This document shows positions 34,243 through 41,895 of a DNA stretch of 64,000 nucleotides, one piece after another. A program made the position numbers and the translations under genes. How positions within the stretch are numbered: position 1 is the first letter of the stretch; each line of letters begins with the position of its first letter. The stretch is from contig NZ_JAJONF010000007.1 of NCBI RefSeq assembly GCF_021462265.1, positions 124,001 to 188,000 on the forward strand. Reading direction: 5' to 3'. The notes under the pieces were generated by a model that ran no database searches, had not been told where the DNA came from, and saw only the letters and a program-made list of their open reading frames with translations. This stretch comes from Streptomyces shenzhenensis. GTDB taxonomy: Bacteria; Actinomycetota; Actinomycetes; Streptomycetales; Streptomycetaceae.

Positions 34243-34614
34243 ATGCCTGTTTCCACCTGGACACCCGTCGGTCAATGGACGGGTACGGTCACGCACGACG
34301 GCGAGGTGGACGAGTACACCGTCGCCTTCGCCCCGGACGGCTCGCTCTCGGTCACCACGCGCAAGAGCTCCGGCACCGGCGCCTGGACCGTCACCGGTGA
34401 CGACTCGCTGGAGTTCTCCCTGCGCGAGGACTTCAACCTCGACGTCACCCAGATCAGCCCCAACGGCCACCGGGCCGCGTACATACAGATCGACATCACC
34501 GCGCGGCACGACGGCGACGCGCTCACCGGCGAGGGCAAGGCCGTCGTGCACGGCCCCGACGACGTCGTGATCTACGCGACGGACGCCCGGACCGAAGCGC
34601 GCCGGGTGTCATGA
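34243..34614 (+). CDS. Small beta-rich protein of polyketide operon, function unknown
   Basis: 123 residues with GAGGAAG upstream. No signal peptide. Alternating strands (GQWTGTVTHDGEVDEYTVAF, SLSVTTRKSSGTGAWTV, GEGKAVVHGPDDVVIYAT) look like a lipocalin/calycin-type barrel. It overlaps the SnoaL-like gene by ATGA, so it is co-translated with a presumed cyclase-fold protein. A ligand-binding or cyclase-auxiliary role is possible, but the sequence alone gives no function. Confidence 0.7.
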   Translation: MPVSTWTPVGQWTGTVTHDGEVDEYTVAFAPDGSLSVTTRKSSGTGAWTVTGDDSLEFSLREDFNLDVTQISPNGHRAAYIQIDITARHDGDALTGEGKAVVHGPDDVVIYATDARTEARRVS

Positions 34615-35624
34615 CGGCCGAGGTCGCCCGGCTCACCGACGTGCTGAGCCTGCGGGACCTGGCCGGGCGCTATCTGGCCGGCCTCGACGAGGGCGGCTTC
34701 GACGAGACCTGGGCGAGGTCCCTGTTCACCGAGGACATCGAGATGACGTTCCCGGTCGGCAGCCACCAGGGCCTCGCCGGGGTGGCCGGCTTCACCACCG
34801 AGATCATGGCGCGCTGGGGCCGCACCCACCACCACGGCTCGGAGACCCGGGCCGACGTCGACGGCGACCGGGCCGAGCTGAGCTGGAGCCTGATCGCCTC
34901 CCACGTGCACCACGGCTCGCCGCTGCCGCCGGATCCCACCCAGTACTTCCAGCTCGGCGGCCGGTTCACCGGCACGGCCCGGCGCACTCCCGACGGCTGG
35001 CGCTTCGACCGGCTGCGGCTGCGGATCGTGTGGACCACCGGCGCCGTGCCCAGGGGAGTGACCCAGGTCGACCGACAGACCCTCGACACCCGAGGAAACA
35101 CGCCCACTTCAGCCAAGGAGAACCCACCCATGCCGACCACGCTCACCGCGGACCAGCAGAAGGAACTGATCGAGAAGGTCTTCCACGAGGGCCTGGACCT
35201 CGGCGACCTGTCGGCCGCCGACCGCTACCTCACCGCCGACTTCCGCAACCACGGCAGCCACGACGACTCCATGCGCGGCCCGGAGGCGTTCAAGCACACC
35301 ATCAGGATCCAGCAGTCCGCGTTCAGCGACATCAAGTACGAGATCCTCGACTTCATCTCGATGGGCGACAAGGCCGCCATCCGCTGGGTCATGCACGGCC
35401 GGCACACCGGCCCGTTCATCGGCATCCAGCCGACCGGGCTGCAGGTGCAGCACCAGGCGATCATCTGGTTCCGCTTCGAGGGCGACCGGATCGCCGAGCG
35501 CTGGGGCATCGTCGACAACTTCGCCCTGGAGCGTTTCCTCAAGTCCGGCGGCCGGCCGGCCGGTCCGCTGACCCCGGCCGGTGGTCCGGCCGGCGGCCCG
35601 GGTGCGGGCAAGCCCGCGGCCTGA
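34611..35624 (+). CDS. Double SnoaL-like domain protein (possible in-frame fusion of two genes)
   Basis: 337 residues. Residues 1-145 are a SnoaL_4-type domain (LRDLAGRYLAGLDEGGFDET, FPVGSHQG, LIASHVHHG); residues 180-315 are a SnoaL-type domain (LIEKVFHEGLDLGDLSAADR, YLTADFRNHG, RWVMHGRHTGPFIGIQPTG). Both are alpha+beta barrels used by polyketide cyclases and hydroxylases. The joining stretch contains AAGGAG nine bases before an in-frame ATG at 35130 (residue 174), so the second domain can also be made alone. Function in ring closure or hydroxylation is inferred. Confidence 0.82.
   Translation: MTAEVARLTDVLSLRDLAGRYLAGLDEGGFDETWARSLFTEDIEMTFPVGSHQGLAGVAGFTTEIMARWGRTHHHGSETRADVDGDRAELSWSLIASHVHHGSPLPPDPTQYFQLGGRFTGTARRTPDGWRFDRLRLRIVWTTGAVPRGVTQVDRQTLDTRGNTPTSAKENPPMPTTLTADQQKELIEKVFHEGLDLGDLSAADRYLTADFRNHGSHDDSMRGPEAFKHTIRIQQSAFSDIKYEILDFISMGDKAAIRWVMHGRHTGPFIGIQPTGLQVQHQAIIWFRFEGDRIAERWGIVDNFALERFLKSGGRPAGPLTPAGGPAGGPGAGKPAA
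35130..35624 (+). CDS. Internal start: free second SnoaL domain
   Basis: AAGGAG (35115-35120) and the ATG at 35130 would yield a 164-residue SnoaL-like protein (MPTTLTADQQKELIEKVF), the normal size for this family. The preceding reading frame looks like a former intergenic leader (TLDTRGNTPTSAKENPP). Whether both the long and the short form are made is not known. Confidence 0.55.
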   Translation: MPTTLTADQQKELIEKVFHEGLDLGDLSAADRYLTADFRNHGSHDDSMRGPEAFKHTIRIQQSAFSDIKYEILDFISMGDKAAIRWVMHGRHTGPFIGIQPTGLQVQHQAIIWFRFEGDRIAERWGIVDNFALERFLKSGGRPAGPLTPAGGPAGGPGAGKPAA

Positions 35625-35738
35625 TCCGCCCGTCCGGCCGGCGCCCGGCCCCCGCTGACGGCGGCGGGGGCCGGGCGCCGTACCCCGGCCCTATCCCCAA
35701 CGGAACCGAAGGACTCGACCGAGCAAGGGACTTGAGAC

Positions 35739-36143
35739 ATGCCGATCGACAGGAAAGTCGCCCGCTTCAACCGGCGGTTCGCCAACCATCTCGTCGGGCC
35801 GCTGTTCAGCCGGCTGCCCGGTTTCGGGAAGGTCCACCACCGCGGCCGCAAGTCGGGGCGCGAGTTCACCACCCCCGTCAAGCTGTTCCGGCGCGGCGCG
35901 GACATCGTCATCACACTGCCGTACGGGCCCGGCTCCGACTGGGTCAAGAACGTGCTGGCGGCGGGCGGCTGCGAGATCACCACGCGCGGCCGCCGGATCC
36001 AGGTCACCGGCCCGGTGGTCTTCACCGACGACGGTACGACGAAGATGCCCGCCCTGACCCGGCGGATCCTCTCCCGGGTCGAGGCCACCGAGTTCCTCGC
36101 GCTGACGCCGGTCCGGACGTCCGCGCCGGCGGCCCGGCGGTGA
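35739..36143 (+). CDS. Deazaflavin (F420)-type nitroreductase-family protein
   Basis: 134 residues. FHHRGRKSGREFTTPV-like core (VHHRGRKSGREFTTPVKLF) and LPYGPGSDWVKNVLAAGGCEI are the signature of the Ddn/DUF385 split-barrel family, which binds F420 or another cofactor. In polyketide clusters these small proteins reduce or oxidise quinone-type intermediates. It overlaps the next FMN reductase gene by GTGA. Confidence 0.8.
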   Translation: MPIDRKVARFNRRFANHLVGPLFSRLPGFGKVHHRGRKSGREFTTPVKLFRRGADIVITLPYGPGSDWVKNVLAAGGCEITTRGRRIQVTGPVVFTDDGTTKMPALTRRILSRVEATEFLALTPVRTSAPAARR

Positions 36144-36730
36144 CCGCCGCCGGCCTGGTCACCCGGCCCCTGCGGGTGACGCTGCTGGTCGGCTCCGCCC
36201 GGGACGGGCGGCTCGCCCCGGACGTCGCCGGCTGGTTCGCGCGGGTGGCCGCCCGCCGTGACGACCTGGTCCTGGACGTCGTCGACGTCGCCGAGCACCC
36301 GCTCCCGGCGAGCCTCGACGCGGCCGACCCGCGGGCGGCGGCGCTCCGGCCCCGGCTGGGCGGAGCGGAGGCGTACGTGGTCGTCGTACCGGAGTACAAC
36401 CGCAGCGTGCCGGGCCCGCTGAAGACCCTCATCGACAGCTTCCAGACCGAGTGGGAGGCCAAGCCGGTCGGCTTCGTCGGCTACGGCCTCGGCATGGCGG
36501 GCGGGACGCGGGCGATCGAGCACCTGCGGCAGATCTTCGCCGAGTTCCACTGCGTGGGGATGAAGGACGTCGTGACGTTCCCGCGGGTGCTGGAGCACTA
36601 CGCCGCCGACGGCACGTTTCCGGCGGAGCCGGAAGGGGCCGAGACCGCGGCCAAGCTGATGCTCGACCAGCTCACCTGGTGGGCGACCGCGCTGCGCGAG
36701 GCCAAGGCTGCCCGTCCTTACGGCGCTTGA
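36140..36730 (+). CDS. NADPH-dependent FMN reductase-family protein
   Basis: 196 residues from a GTG. Flavodoxin-like fold: LVGSARDGRLAP (phosphate loop), VVVVPEYNRSVPGPLKTLIDSF (the PEYN motif of this family), VGYGLGMAGGTRAIEHL. It may supply reduced flavin to the halogenase or monooxygenases, or act directly as quinone reductase. It ends the first operon. Confidence 0.83.
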   Translation: MTAAGLVTRPLRVTLLVGSARDGRLAPDVAGWFARVAARRDDLVLDVVDVAEHPLPASLDAADPRAAALRPRLGGAEAYVVVVPEYNRSVPGPLKTLIDSFQTEWEAKPVGFVGYGLGMAGGTRAIEHLRQIFAEFHCVGMKDVVTFPRVLEHYAADGTFPAEPEGAETAAKLMLDQLTWWATALREAKAARPYGA

Positions 36731-36828
36731 AAGCGGCGTCCAGAACAACGCGATCAGCCGCATCGGGCCTGTGGACGGTCCGCCACGGATCGCGGCACTT
36801 CCTGCGCATCGCGGTGCCCCGCGTGGTT

Positions 36829-36960
36829 GTCGGGCGGCCGCGGCGCCGACGTGGCTTGTCGCGCAGTTCCCTGCGCCCTTTACGGGGCGCGTCAGTCGGG
36901 CGGCCGTGGCGCCGTCGTGGCTTGTCGCGCAGTTCCCCGCGCCCCTTACGGGGCACGTCA
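36829..36960. repeat. Two tandem copies (66-base period) of intergenic repeat
   Basis: The unit gtcgggcggccg..gtggcttgtcgcgcagttcc..ggggcrcgtca occurs at 36829-36894 and 36895-36960. It is the reverse-orientation form of the element after the VWA gene, and it fills the gap before the antiporter. Confidence 0.85.
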
Positions 36961-36988
36961 CCTGACCCCCCTTTCACAGGAGAACGTG

Positions 36989-38290
36989 ATGGCCGCCGCC
37001 CCCGATCCCCTTACCCCTCTGCTCGTCGCGGTGCCCGTGGTGATCCTTGCCTGCAGGGCCGGTGCCCAGTTGCTCAAGCGGCTCGGGCAACCCCCTGTCG
37101 TCGGCGAGATACTCGTCGGCATCCTGTTCGGCCCCTCCCTGCTGGGCTGGCTCTGGCCCGGCGCCCAGGCGTGGCTGTTCCCGCAGTCGGCGTTGCCGTA
37201 CCTCGGCGTGCTCGGGAACCTCGGCCTGCTCGTGTTCATGTTCCTGGTCGGACTCGAACTCGACCTCAAGTCCCTGCGCGGGAACAGCAGAACGGCCGTC
37301 GCCGTCTCCCAGGCCGGCATCGCGCTGCCGCTGGCGCTGGGCGCGCTGCTGGCCCTCGGCATGTACGGCGACCTCGCGCCGCCCGGCACCGGGAGGCTGC
37401 CGTTCGTGCTGTTCATCGCGGTGTCGATGAGCATCACCGCGTTCCCGGTGCTGGCCCGCATCCTGACCGACCGGGGCCTGTACCGGACCCGGATCGGCGC
37501 GCTCGCCATGGCCAGCGCGGCCGTGGACGACGTCAGCGCCTGGTGTCTGCTGGCGGCCGTGGTGGCGGTGACCAAGAGCAACTCGCCCATGGAGGCCCTG
37601 ACCACCGCCGGGTACGCGCTCGTCTTCACCGCCGTGATGTTCCTCGTCGTACGGCCGCTGCTGGCCAGATGGGCCGCCCGGGCGGAAGGCCGGTACGCCG
37701 ACGGTGTGGTGCTGGTCGTGCTGTTCAGCGGGCTGAGCCTGGCCGCGTACGCCACGGACCGGATCGGGGTGCACGCGCTGTTCGGCGCGTTCCTGTTCGG
37801 CGTGGTCACCCCGCGCGGCAGCAGGCCGACCGAGGCCACCGCGGCCCGGATGCGGGCCTTCGTGGTGCCGGTGCTGCTGCCGCTGTTCTTCGTCGGCACC
37901 GGGCTGAAGACCGATGTGGGGCTGCTGGGCGGCAGCGGCACGCAGTGGCTGTGGGCGGGGGCCGTGCTCGTGGTCGCCGTGACCGGCAAGTGGGGCGGCG
38001 GCACGCTCGCGGCCCGGCTCTCCGGCCGGGACTGGCGGGACTCCATGTCACTGGGCGCGCTGATGAACTGCCGGGGCCTGACCGAGCTGATCGTGCTCAA
38101 CATCGGGCTCGGGCTGGGTGTCATCGGGCCCGAGCTGTTCACCGTCCTCGTGCTGATGGCACTGCTCACCACGGCCATGACCACCCCCGCGCTGACCCGG
38201 ATCCGCAAGGGGATCGACGAGGACCTCGGACGGGAACCGGCCGGAATCGGCCAGGAAGAACCCGCCCTGGAGATAGCAAGAACCCGCTGA
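36989..38290 (+). CDS. CPA2-family cation/proton antiporter
   Basis: 433 residues, about 12 hydrophobic helices. Family marks are GQPPVVGEILVGILFGPSL, GLLVFMFLVGLELDL, MSITAFPVLARIL and the ASAAVDDVSAWC segment with paired acidic residues. No C-terminal TrkA domain. Homologues occur in a number of polyketide clusters, where they are thought to exchange a cation or drug for protons; here self-protection or product export is a guess. Ribosome site AGGAG six bases before the ATG. Confidence 0.87.
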   Translation: MAAAPDPLTPLLVAVPVVILACRAGAQLLKRLGQPPVVGEILVGILFGPSLLGWLWPGAQAWLFPQSALPYLGVLGNLGLLVFMFLVGLELDLKSLRGNSRTAVAVSQAGIALPLALGALLALGMYGDLAPPGTGRLPFVLFIAVSMSITAFPVLARILTDRGLYRTRIGALAMASAAVDDVSAWCLLAAVVAVTKSNSPMEALTTAGYALVFTAVMFLVVRPLLARWAARAEGRYADGVVLVVLFSGLSLAAYATDRIGVHALFGAFLFGVVTPRGSRPTEATAARMRAFVVPVLLPLFFVGTGLKTDVGLLGGSGTQWLWAGAVLVVAVTGKWGGGTLAARLSGRDWRDSMSLGALMNCRGLTELIVLNIGLGLGVIGPELFTVLVLMALLTTAMTTPALTRIRKGIDEDLGREPAGIGQEEPALEIARTR

Positions 38291-38391
38291 CCTGCGCCTT
38301 CGGGTGCGGCAGCGGCGTCAGCCGCCGACCGGCGAATAGTTCCGGCCCTGATGGTTGGATTATTGCTAGTTGGAAGCTTGATAGATAAGCA

Positions 38392-38411
38392 GGTTGACGA
38401 TAGTCTCGCGG
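38392..38411 (+). promoter_or_regulatory. Promoter/operator motif shared with MarR gene
   Basis: CGATAGTCTCG (38398-38408) after TTGACG resembles CGATATACTCG before the tandem-MarR gene (40755-40765). It may be an operator of that regulator or simply a similar -10 region. Confidence 0.35.
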
Positions 38412-38441
38412 TACGACGACGGAGCAGTGAGGGAGAGACCG

Positions 38442-39101
38442 ATGAGCCAGGACTTCAAGAACCTCGACATGACGATGATGTTCGCGATCCACGACGCGCT
38501 CCGCCGCGAGCTGGAGCGCATCGCCCGGATCACCGCGCGGGTCGACGAGGACCCCCGGCACGTACTGAGCACCGCGGTCGGCTGGGAGCTGTTCAAGAAG
38601 TTCCTGACCATCCACCACGTCTCCGAGGACGTGAAGATATGGCCCGTGATGGAGGCGGCCCTGGCCGGCCAGAACTCCGAACTGGCCCTGCTCGCCGACA
38701 TGGAGGCCGAGCACGGCGTCATCGACCCGCTGCTCGCCGCCATCGACGCCGCCCTCGCCGACCGCGACGGGGGCCTGGAGCGCCTCACCGGTCTGACCGA
38801 CACCCTCTACACCCAGCTCAGCGCCCACCTCGACCACGAGGAGCGGGACGCCCTGCGGCTGATGGACAGCACCCTCTCCCAGGAGCAGTGGGCGGCCTTC
38901 GCCGCCGAACAGCGCACCCGGGTCGGCGACGACTCCGTCCGCTACCTGCCCTGGCTGCTCGACGACGTGGACGCCGCGAAGGCCGCCAAGCTCCTCGGCA
39001 ACATGCCCGAACCGCTGCGCAACGCCTACGAGAACGACTGGCGCAAGGCCTACGAGGGCCTCGCCATCTGGACTCCCGAGACCGCCACCACCAGCCGCTG
39101 A
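38442..39101 (+). CDS. Hemerythrin-like domain protein
   Basis: 219 residues, all helical. The metal-ligand pattern of HHE proteins is visible: AIHDALRRELERI, FLTIHHVSEDVKIWPVME, AEHGVIDPLLAAID and LSAHLDHEERDALRLMD. It could bind a di-iron centre and sense or scavenge oxygen or reactive species formed by the flavin oxygenases. The C-terminal segment (RNAYENDWRKAYEGLAIW) is common in actinobacterial members. It is separately promoted. Confidence 0.8.
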   Translation: MSQDFKNLDMTMMFAIHDALRRELERIARITARVDEDPRHVLSTAVGWELFKKFLTIHHVSEDVKIWPVMEAALAGQNSELALLADMEAEHGVIDPLLAAIDAALADRDGGLERLTGLTDTLYTQLSAHLDHEERDALRLMDSTLSQEQWAAFAAEQRTRVGDDSVRYLPWLLDDVDAAKAAKLLGNMPEPLRNAYENDWRKAYEGLAIWTPETATTSR

Positions 39102-39140
39102 CCGGATCCCGAGGGCTCCGCTCGACGCCCTCTCCCTGAG

Positions 39141-39205
39141 AGATCCGCAGACATCCGCAGACATCAGCCGACATACGCAGACAGACACAGACAGACACGG
39201 AGACC
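39141..39205. repeat. Short degenerate GCAGACAY direct repeats
   Basis: The stretch before the exporter start is a string of gcagacat/gacagacac-type octamers (about seven). It may slip in copy number and changes the leader of the exporter mRNA. Confidence 0.5.
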
Positions 39206-39209
39206 CCCC

Positions 39210-40679
39210 ATGTCGCTGCACGACCGCACTCAGGCCGTCCCCGAGGCCGCGGCCCCGCCGCAGCAGGACGGCAGACTCGGACTCGCGTTACTCGTGATCG
39301 CCGCGGCCCAGCTCATGCTCGTCCTCGACAACACGATCGTCGCCGTCGCCCTGCCGAGCATGCAGAGCGCCCTCGGGCTCAGCGAGTCCGGCCTCGGCTG
39401 GATCGTCACCGCCTACGCCCTGGCCTTCGGCGGGCTGCTGCTGGCCGGCGGCCGCGCCGGTGACCTCTTCGGCCGCCGCCGGGTCTTCCGTACCGGACTG
39501 ATCCTGTTCACCGCGGCCTCGCTGCTCGGCGGCCTCGCCCAGAGCGGCGAACTGCTCATCGCCGCCCGGGTGATCCAGGGCGCGGGCGCCGCCATCGCCG
39601 CCCCCACCGCCCTGTCCCTGCTGGCCACCACCTTCCCGGCGGGCCCCGCCCGCAACAAGGCGCTCGGCGTCTACGGCGCGATGGGCGGCCTCGGCTCGGT
39701 CGTCGGCCTGCTGCTCGGCGGCGCGCTCACCGAGTACCTGAGCTGGCGCTGGGTGATGTTCATCAACATCCCGATCGCCCTGGCCGTCCTGTTCGGCACC
39801 GGCGTCCTCACCGAGGGCGAGCGCGAACGCGGCAAGGTCGACGTGCCCGGCGCGCTCACGGCCACCCTGGGCTTCGGCTCGTTCGTCTACGCCATCAACC
39901 GCGCGGGCGACAAGGGCTTCGGTGACGGTGTCACCCTGATCGGCCTGGGTGTCGCCCTCGTCCTGATCCTCGCCTTCGTCCTCATCCAGCGCGCCGCCGC
40001 GGCGCCGATGATCCCGCGCGGGGTGCTCGCCGACCGGAGCCGGGTCGGCGCCAACCTGATCATGTTCCTGGTCGGCGCGGGCATGCTCGCCACCTTCTAC
40101 TTCCTGACCCTCTACATGCAGGTCGTCAAGGGCTACGCCCCGATGGTCACCGGCGTCGCCTACCTGCCCTTCGCCCTCGGCATGGGCATCGCGGCCGGCG
40201 GTGTCGGGCCGCAACTGCTCGCCAAGCTGCCCGAGCGCAACGTGATCGCCCTCGGTCTGCTGATCGGCACCGCCGGCATGGTCTGGTTCAGCTTCATCGA
40301 GCCCGGCCAGACCCCGTGGGCCGCGCTGCTGCCGGCCCAGCTGGTCGCCGGTCTCGGCCTCGGCATGGTCTTCGTGGCCGTCACCATCGTCAGCGTCCGC
40401 GGGGTCGCCCCGCAGGCCACCGGCGCGGCCTCCGGCCTGGTCAACACCGCCCAGCAGATCGGCGGCGCCATCGGCCTCGCCGGCCTCGCCGCGGCCGCCA
40501 CCGCCATCACCGACCACGAGCTGCCGGGCAGCGTCCCGCACGCCCTCACCACCGGCTACTCGTACGGGTTCCTGCTCGGCGGCGGCCTCTACCTGCTGGC
40601 CCTGATCGTGGCCCTGGCCACCCTCCCGGGCACCCGCCCCCAGCAGCAGGACGCCGAGCACCCGCCCGTCGCCCTGTGA
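39210..40679 (+). CDS. MFS drug exporter, EmrB/QacA (DHA2) family
   Basis: 489 residues, 14 predicted helices. Motif A is GGRAGDLFGRRR, motif C is near GAMGGLGSVVGLLLGG, and LDNTIVAVALPSMQ is the DHA2 motif D1. This is the likely product exporter. The divergent-free neighbour downstream is a MarR-type regulator, a common regulator-exporter pairing, and a strong terminator lies between them. Confidence 0.92.
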   Translation: MSLHDRTQAVPEAAAPPQQDGRLGLALLVIAAAQLMLVLDNTIVAVALPSMQSALGLSESGLGWIVTAYALAFGGLLLAGGRAGDLFGRRRVFRTGLILFTAASLLGGLAQSGELLIAARVIQGAGAAIAAPTALSLLATTFPAGPARNKALGVYGAMGGLGSVVGLLLGGALTEYLSWRWVMFINIPIALAVLFGTGVLTEGERERGKVDVPGALTATLGFGSFVYAINRAGDKGFGDGVTLIGLGVALVLILAFVLIQRAAAAPMIPRGVLADRSRVGANLIMFLVGAGMLATFYFLTLYMQVVKGYAPMVTGVAYLPFALGMGIAAGGVGPQLLAKLPERNVIALGLLIGTAGMVWFSFIEPGQTPWAALLPAQLVAGLGLGMVFVAVTIVSVRGVAPQATGAASGLVNTAQQIGGAIGLAGLAAAATAITDHELPGSVPHALTTGYSYGFLLGGGLYLLALIVALATLPGTRPQQQDAEHPPVAL

Positions 40680-40685
40680 CCAGCC

Positions 40686-40724
40686 CCGGCGGCCCCGCCC
40701 TGACGACTCGGGCGGGGCCGCCGG
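40686..40724 (+). terminator. Terminator of exporter gene
   Basis: Perfect 15-base-pair stem (ccggcggccccgccc / gggcggggccgccgg), 9-base loop, followed by ttt, six bases after the stop codon. Confidence 0.88.
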
Positions 40725-40781
40725 TTTCCGGTGCCGGACCGGCCGGGAGACCGTCGATATACTCGGGCAGGAGGTGCTGTC

Positions 40782-41735
40782 TTGCGGTACGAGAGCGATG
40801 AGGAGCGCGGCCCGGTGACCGGGACCGAGCAGACCGCGGAAGTGCCCGGAGTCCTCCCGGACTCGCTCACGGGCTTCATCGGCTACCTCCTGCGCCGCGT
40901 CTACGCCCAGTTCTCCGCCACCGACGACGGCGACGGCGGCGACTCCCGCGACTTCCTGGTCCTCGACGCCCTCACCGGCCGCGACTGGGAGTCCCAGCTC
41001 GACCTCGCCGAGCGGCTCGGCATCAACCGCACCATCATGGTCGGCGTCATCGACCGCCTGGAGGCCCGCGGCGAGGTCCGGCGCACCCGCAACCCCGACA
41101 ACCGGCGCCAGTACGTGCTCTCCCTGACCGATGTGGGGCGCGAGGCCGTCGAGGCCAGCCGGCGGGCGGTCGCCGAGCGGGACGCCCGGCTCACCGCCGT
41201 ACTCACCGACGAGGAGACCGCCCGGCTCGACGAGCTGCTGGCCCGGCTGCTGCCCGAGTCGGCGCAGCCCCTCGTGCAGGGCACCGAGTACCTGGTCGCG
41301 CAGGCCCACCACCGGCTGCGCAGACACGGCGACGACAAACTGGCCGGCACCGGACTCAGGGTGCGGCACTACGGCCCGCTGTACGCCCTCGACGTCCTCG
41401 GTCCCATCGCCCAGCAGCGGCTCGCCGAACTGCTCGCCATCACCGGGCCCGCCGCCTCCCAACTCGTCGACGAACTGGTCAAGCTGGGACTGGTCCGGCG
41501 TGGGCGGGATCCGCACGACCGGCGCCGGTACGCCCTCGAGGTGACCGACCTCGGCCGTGAGCAGCTGGGTGTCGTGGCCGGCGCCGTCGCGGGGCTCGCC
41601 GCGGACGTCTCCGCGATGCTCGGCCCCGGCGGCGACGACGAACTGCGCGGACTCCTGCTGAAACTCCTGGCCCCGACGCATTCCGGACCGGCATTCGCCG
41701 AGAACGCCAAGTCATCGGTTCCCGCCAGGGGTTGA
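40782..41735 (+). CDS. Tandem MarR-domain transcriptional regulator
   Basis: 317 residues from a TTG, which is well placed seven bases after AGGAGG. Two complete MarR units lie in one chain: residues about 30-150 (LDLAERLGINRTIMVGVIDRL, EARGEVRRTRNPDNRRQYVL) and about 195-300 (RLAELLAITGPAASQLVDEL, VRRGRDPHDRRRYALEVT). MarR proteins normally dimerise, so this may be a covalent pseudo-dimer. It probably controls the adjacent exporter and perhaps the cluster, with a phenolic ligand. GTG at 40815 is a weaker alternative start. Confidence 0.85.
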   Translation: MRYESDEERGPVTGTEQTAEVPGVLPDSLTGFIGYLLRRVYAQFSATDDGDGGDSRDFLVLDALTGRDWESQLDLAERLGINRTIMVGVIDRLEARGEVRRTRNPDNRRQYVLSLTDVGREAVEASRRAVAERDARLTAVLTDEETARLDELLARLLPESAQPLVQGTEYLVAQAHHRLRRHGDDKLAGTGLRVRHYGPLYALDVLGPIAQQRLAELLAITGPAASQLVDELVKLGLVRRGRDPHDRRRYALEVTDLGREQLGVVAGAVAGLAADVSAMLGPGGDDELRGLLLKLLAPTHSGPAFAENAKSSVPARG

Positions 41736-41760
41736 CCTGTCGGCCAAAGAATGTCACGCT
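41732..41760 (+). promoter_or_regulatory. Promoter of halogenase/polyketide operon
   Basis: TTGACC (41732-41737), 17-base spacer, CACGCT (41755-41760). The match with the first operon's promoter includes TGTCACrCT at the same distance. The -35 overlaps the end of the MarR gene. Confidence 0.6.
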
Positions 41761-41804
41761 TAATTCGGCGGATTAACCACGCCCTTTTTCAGGCTCTTCG
41801 CACT

Positions 41805-41848
41805 GTTCTTCCGAATTCCTTTCGGAAGAACCGCGAGGGGCCTTTTTT
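41805..41848 (+). promoter_or_regulatory. Leader hairpin plus T run (attenuator candidate)
   Basis: A perfect 11-base-pair stem (gttcttccgaa / ttcggaagaac) with a 5-base loop, then cgcgaggggcc and a run of six T. It lies 48 bases before the halogenase start, in the leader of the main operon. Confidence 0.55.
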
Positions 41849-41895
41849 CATGCTGATTTCCCGTTGCGCACCGCCCCTCGACGAAGGAGACAGTC

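Noticed and set aside
34079..34570. Secreted protein starting with a signal-like stretch (LMAVALLAGCG)
   Set aside because: The frame overlaps the better-supported small beta protein; codon third-position GC and ribosome site favour the start at 34243.
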